A stretch of DNA of 7,710 nt from an uncultured Paracoccaceae bacterium (GTDB lineage: Bacteria > Pseudomonadota > Alphaproteobacteria > Rhodobacterales > Rhodobacteraceae). Below are positions 1-7,710 of the stretch, in pieces. A program made the position numbers and the translations under genes. Location of the stretch: the NCBI GenBank assembly GCA_937900975.1, contig CALCPC010000083.1, positions 1 through 7,710 on the forward strand. The letters are read 5' to 3'. Position 1 is the first letter of the stretch. Each line of letters starts with the position of its first letter. Below the pieces are notes generated by a model, which worked only from the letters and a program-made list of their open reading frames with translations, searched no databases and was not told the origin of the DNA.

Positions 1-46
1 CGCCCTGTCCCGCCTGGAAACTGGCCTGGTGGAGGCGCGTCGATGA
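1..46 (+). CDS. bchN: BchN, dark-operative protochlorophyllide reductase subunit N (3' end only)
   Basis: Only the last 14 codons are present (reading frame starts at base 2), giving the C-terminus [14 protein letters not shown] before a TGA at 44-46. That is too short to identify from its own sequence. The assignment rests on context: the frame is open, its stop overlaps the bchB start in an ATGA arrangement, and bchN precedes bchB in the photosynthesis gene clusters of Rhodobacter-type bacteria. BchN pairs with BchB to form the catalytic heterotetramer of light-independent protochlorophyllide reductase and supplies three cysteine ligands of its iron-sulfur cluster; those residues lie upstream of this window. 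Translational coupling to bchB is likely from the overlap. Confidence 0.75.
   Translation, partial: ALSRLETGLVEARR
31..35 (+). promoter_or_regulatory. Ribosome binding site of bchB
   Basis: GGAGG lies 7 bases before the ATG at 43 and inside the last codons of bchN. It supports ATG 43 as the bchB start, together with the match of Asp36, Cys95 and Asp274 to the numbering known for the Rhodobacter capsulatus protein. Confidence 0.75.
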
Positions 47-1627
47 AGCTGAGCGTTTGGACCTATGAGGGGCCGCCGCATGTCGGTGCGATGCGTGTCG
101 CCACGGGGATGCGCGATCTGCACTATGTTCTGCATGCGCCCCAGGGCGACACATATGCCGACCTTCTTTTCACCATGATCGAACGGCGCGGCCAGCGTCC
201 GCCTGTCACCTATACGACGTTCCAGGCCCGCGACCTCGGCTCCGACACGGCGGATGTCTTCAAGGCGACGTGCCAGGCGGCGGTGGAGCGGTTTCGCCCC
301 GCGGCGCTGATCGTCGGCGCCTCCTGCACGGCTGAGTTGATCCAAGACGACCCGGCGGGGCTGGCCGAACGCCTTGGCATCGCGGTGCCTGTTATCCCGC
401 TCGAACTCCCTTCCTATCAGCGCAAGGAAAGCTGGGGCGCGGCGGAGACCTTCTACCAGATCGTGCGCACGCTGGCCAAACCGGTGCAGAAGACAGATAC
501 GCCGAGTTGCAACCTTCTCGGCGCCACCGCGCTCGGCTTTCGCCACCGCGACGACGTGACGGAGATCCGGCGGCTTCTCGAAAGCCTTGGCGTCGCGGTT
601 AATGTCGCCGCGCCGCTGGATGCAACGCCGGCCGATATCGCGCGGCTGGGCGCTGCAACCTTCAACGTGCAACTCTACCCCGAAACCGCCGAAGCAGCCT
701 GCCGCTGGCTGGAGCGGACGTTCGACCAGCCCTACACCCGCACTGTCCCCATCGGCGTCGGCGCGACCCATGACTTTGTCGCCGAGGTCCAGAAGATCCT
801 GGACCGGCCATGCGCGGCCGACCTTTCTCACCTTCGCCTGCCATGGTGGAGCGCCAGCGTAGACAGCACCTATCTGACCGGCAAGCGCGTCTTCGTTTTC
901 GGCGACGCGACCCACGCCGTCGCCGCAGCCCGCGTTGCCGAGGCCGAGATGGGGTTCGAAATTGTCGGGCTCGGCGCCTATAACCGGGAGTTTGCGCGCG
1001 ATGTGCGCCGCGCGGCCAAGGCTTATGGCGTCACGCCGCTGATCACGGACGATTACCTTGAGGTTGAGGCGGCGATTGAAGCCGCCCAGCCCGAGCTGAT
1101 CCTCGGCACGCAGATGGAGCGCCACATCGCCAAACGGCTGGGCATCCCCTGCGCCGTCATTTCGGCGCCCGTGCATGTGCAAGACTTTCCGGCGCGTTAC
1201 TCGCCACAAATGGGGGCAGAGGGGGCGAATGTCCTCTTCGACACGTGGGTGCACCCCCTGGTCATGGGGCTTGAGGAGCATCTTCTTGCGATGTTCCGAG
1301 AGGATTTTGAGTTCCACGACGCCGCCGGTCCGTCACACCTTGCGGGGCACACGCCCGCCCCCCGGCCCGAGATCCGCCAGAGCGACACAGGCGCACCGGT
1401 GCCGGAGGCGGGCGGCGCGCGCCCGGCCGATGGGGGCCCCACCCCCCTTGAGGCCGGCCACCCTCCCTCTGCGGACGCCATCGCTTGGGCGCCCGCGGCA
1501 GAGCGCGAGCTTCGCAAGGTGCCCTTCTTTGTCCGCGGCAAAGCCCGCCGCAACACTGAAAAATTCGCCTCAGATCAGGGGCTTGCCGCAATCACTGTTG
1601 AGACGCTGTACGAGGCGAAGGCGCATT

Positions 1628-1638
<11 letters not shown>
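43..1638 (+). CDS. bchB: BchB, light-independent protochlorophyllide reductase subunit B
   Basis: This 531-residue protein is the B subunit of dark-operative protochlorophyllide reductase, which reduces the C17=C18 double bond of protochlorophyllide to give chlorophyllide, using electrons from BchL. It resembles nitrogenase MoFe-protein subunits and is cytoplasmic. Asp36 (in [11 protein letters not shown]) and Cys95 (in VGASCTAEL) fall exactly at the positions known in R. capsulatus: the unusual aspartate ligand and the cysteine that BchB gives to the [4Fe-4S] cluster shared with BchN. Asp274 (in [11 protein letters not shown]) matches the known proton-donor residue. A nitrogenase-like core spans about residues 1-425. 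A proline/alanine/glycine-rich linker follows (about 427-480), then a conserved C-terminal domain (about 481-531) with [18 protein letters not shown]. The length is close to the roughly 525 residues usual for the family. The start overlaps the bchN stop (ATGA), and the end overlaps bchH by 11 bases. Confidence 0.97.
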
Positions 1639-6250
<4,612 letters not shown>

Positions 6251-6251
<1 letters not shown>

Positions 6252-6937
6252 TGGACAGTTACGACCTGACGCGGACGCGGCTTGAAACCTATTTCGACGG
6301 CACCGCGAATGAGGCTTGGAAGCGTTTGATGTCCGACGCGCCGGTCAGCCGCATCCGTGAGACCGTCCGGGCGGGGCGCGACGCGATGCGCGCCGAGCTT
6401 TTGTCGCATCTGCCGCAGGATCTGTCCGGCCGGCGCGTTCTCGATGCTGGCTGCGGCGCCGGACAGGCCGCGCAGGCGCTCGCCGCGCGCGGTGCCGATG
6501 TTGTCGCCGTCGACATTTCGCCGCGACTGCTGGCCATGGCGGAAGAGACGACGCCCCCACCGCTCGCCCGGCGGATCGCATATGTCGCGGGCGATATGCT
6601 GGCACCAGAGCTTGGGCGCTTCGATCATGTTGTGGCGATGGACAGCCTTATCCACTATGCCTTGGGTGACGCCATGACGGCGCTGGCGGCCTTGGCCGCG
6701 CGCACAAACGGCTCGATGCTGTTTACCGTGGCGCCGCGGACGCCCGCGCTGGCGGTGATGCACACGGTCGGCAAGCTTTTTCCCCGCAGCGACCGGGCGC
6801 CGGCGATTGAGCCTGTCGCGCTGCGCCGGTTCGACACCGCTGTGCGCCAAAGCCTGCCGCCGGGCTGGCGCCTGACGTCGCGGGCGCGGATCTCTCGCGG
6901 TTTCTACATCAGTCAGGCGCTGGAGCTTGCCGCGTGA
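6251..6937 (+). CDS. bchM: BchM, magnesium protoporphyrin IX methyltransferase
   Basis: This 228-residue protein transfers a methyl group from S-adenosylmethionine to a propionate carboxyl of Mg-protoporphyrin IX, giving the monomethyl ester, the step directly after magnesium chelatase. It has the class I methyltransferase fold. Motif I is VLDAGCGAG at residues 63-71. Asp88 (in VVAVDIS) is the acidic residue at the end of strand 2, expected to bind the SAM ribose. GDM at 114-116 and FDHVVAMDSLIHY (124-136) follow at the normal spacing. The N-terminal stretch YFDGTANEAWKRL and SDAPVSRIRETVRAGRDAMR is characteristic of BchM. The length agrees with the family (about 225-230). The ATG shares its A with the bchL stop and has no clear Shine-Dalgarno, so translation probably depends on ribosomes finishing bchL. 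The stop overlaps the lhaA start. BchH is known in related bacteria to stimulate the methyltransferase, which fits their being co-transcribed. Confidence 0.96.
6921..6925 (+). promoter_or_regulatory. Ribosome binding site of lhaA
   Basis: TGGAG, inside the last codons of bchM, ends 8 bases before the GTG at 6934. It favours GTG 6934 as the lhaA start. The next in-frame ATG, at 6973, has no comparable site at the right distance. Confidence 0.55.
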
Positions 6938-7710
6938 AGGAGCGTCATCCCCTCACCCAGTTCACGCTGGCGATGCTGCCCTTTGCCGATGCGGGCAGCG
7001 ACGGCCTGCCGCTGTCGCGGCTTTTGCGGCTGTCGCTGTTCCAGGTCTCGGTTGGGATGGCGAGCGTGATGCTGCTCGGCACGTTGAACCGCGTGATGAT
7101 CGTGGAGCTGAACGTCGCAGCGATGCTGGTTGCGATGATGATCGCGCTGCCGGTGCTGGTCGCGCCGTTCCGCCCCCTGCTTGGCTTTCGCTCCGACACC
7201 CATAAATCGGCCATCGGCTGGAAGCGGATGCCCTATATCTGGTTTGGCTCGCTCTACCAATTCGGCGGCCTGGCGATCATGCCTTTCGCGCTGCTTTTGC
7301 TCTCTGGCGATCAGACCTGGGGGCCCGGCTGGGCGGGGGAGGCCATGGCCGGCGTCGCCTTTGTGATGACGGGCCTTGGGCTGCACATGACACAGACGGC
7401 GGGTCTGGCGCTGGCCTCGGACCAGGCCAGCGATGAGACCCGGCCGCGGGCCGTCGCGCTGCTTTACGTGATGTTTTTGGTTGGGATGGGGGTCAGCGCG
7501 CTGATCTTCGGCTGGCTACTCGCCGATTTCTCGAAACTGCGCTTGATCCAGGTGGTGCAGGGTTCGGCGGTGATGACGCTGGTTTTGAACCTGATTGCCA
7601 TGTGGAAGCAGGAAAGCCTGGCGCCAATGTCGCGGGATGCGCGCGCCGCGCCGCGCCCGGCCTATAGGGCGGCGGGGGGCGACGATCAGGAGGGGGGCGC
7701 CGCCCGGCGG
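6934..7710 (+). CDS. lhaA: LhaA, PucC-family light-harvesting 1 assembly protein (N-terminal part, cut by window end)
   Basis: The first 259 codons of an inner-membrane protein of the PucC/LhaA branch of the major facilitator superfamily (older names orf1696, F1696). LhaA helps insert and assemble LH1 antenna complexes and probably hands over bacteriochlorophyll; PucC plays the same role for LH2. LhaA is preferred over PucC because of its place after bchM. I translated it from GTG 6934, whose last two bases begin the bchM stop (GTGA). The N-terminus holds PFADAGSDGLPLSRLLRLSLFQVSVG, and TLNRVMIVEL (50-59), PFRPLLGFRSDTHKSAIGWKR (78-98) and LALASDQA (158-165) are family hallmarks. About six membrane segments are visible: roughly residues 33-58, 62-84, 101-123, 137-160, 173-197 and 204-223. 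The window then stops in the hydrophilic loop after the sixth helix. The family is usually around 470 residues, so about half is missing. No stop interrupts the frame. Confidence 0.93.
   Translation, partial: MKERHPLTQFTLAMLPFADAGSDGLPLSRLLRLSLFQVSVGMASVMLLGTLNRVMIVELNVAAMLVAMMIALPVLVAPFRPLLGFRSDTHKSAIGWKRMPYIWFGSLYQFGGLAIMPFALLLLSGDQTWGPGWAGEAMAGVAFVMTGLGLHMTQTAGLALASDQASDETRPRAVALLYVMFLVGMGVSALIFGWLLADFSKLRLIQVVQGSAVMTLVLNLIAMWKQESLAPMSRDARAAPRPAYRAAGGDDQEGGAARR

Noticed and set aside
1175..1627. Upstream extension of the bchH reading frame by 151 codons
   Set aside because: It overlaps the conserved BchB C-terminus in another frame, with low-quality Arg/Pro/Ser-rich sequence. BchH orthologues begin near the ATG at 1628.

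Overview
This window is an internal piece of a bacteriochlorophyll biosynthesis operon from a high-GC purple or aerobic anoxygenic phototrophic alphaproteobacterium. The gene order bchN-bchB-bchH-bchL-bchM-lhaA matches the photosynthesis gene cluster of Rhodobacter and its relatives, and the protein sequences look like that group. Order Rhodobacterales is my best guess; I cannot name the genus.

Layout, all on the + strand: the last codons of bchN (to 46), bchB (43-1638), bchH (1628-5215), a 136-base gap (5216-5351), bchL (5352-6251), bchM (6251-6937) and the first 259 codons of lhaA (6934 to the window end). Four of the five gene junctions overlap (ATGA, an 11-base overlap, TGATG, GTGA), so the genes are almost certainly co-transcribed and partly translationally coupled. 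In the known clusters lhaA is followed by puhA, which would lie just beyond this window.

The products act in one pathway. BchH is the porphyrin-binding subunit of magnesium chelatase; its partners BchI and BchD are not in the window. BchM methylates the Mg-protoporphyrin IX that the chelatase makes. BchL, BchN and BchB form the light-independent (dark-operative) protochlorophyllide reductase, a nitrogenase-like enzyme working several steps later. LhaA is a membrane protein that helps assemble the LH1 antenna, where the finished pigment is used. The key residues I can check (BchB Asp36, Cys95 and Asp274; BchL P-loop and Cys128/Cys162; the BchM SAM-binding loop) are all present, and no gene is visibly broken.

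The one unexpected thing is in the bchH-bchL gap. Bases 5253-5318 form a perfect four-way junction: a 7-bp closing stem around three 7-bp hairpins, with no mismatch and no unpaired base at the junction. It is not a tRNA and has no proper terminator T-run. It could be an mRNA processing or stability element that sets bchL-bchM-lhaA output apart from bchBH, or a copy of a dispersed palindromic repeat. No wholly new multi-gene system is visible; the rest is a conventional bch operon.
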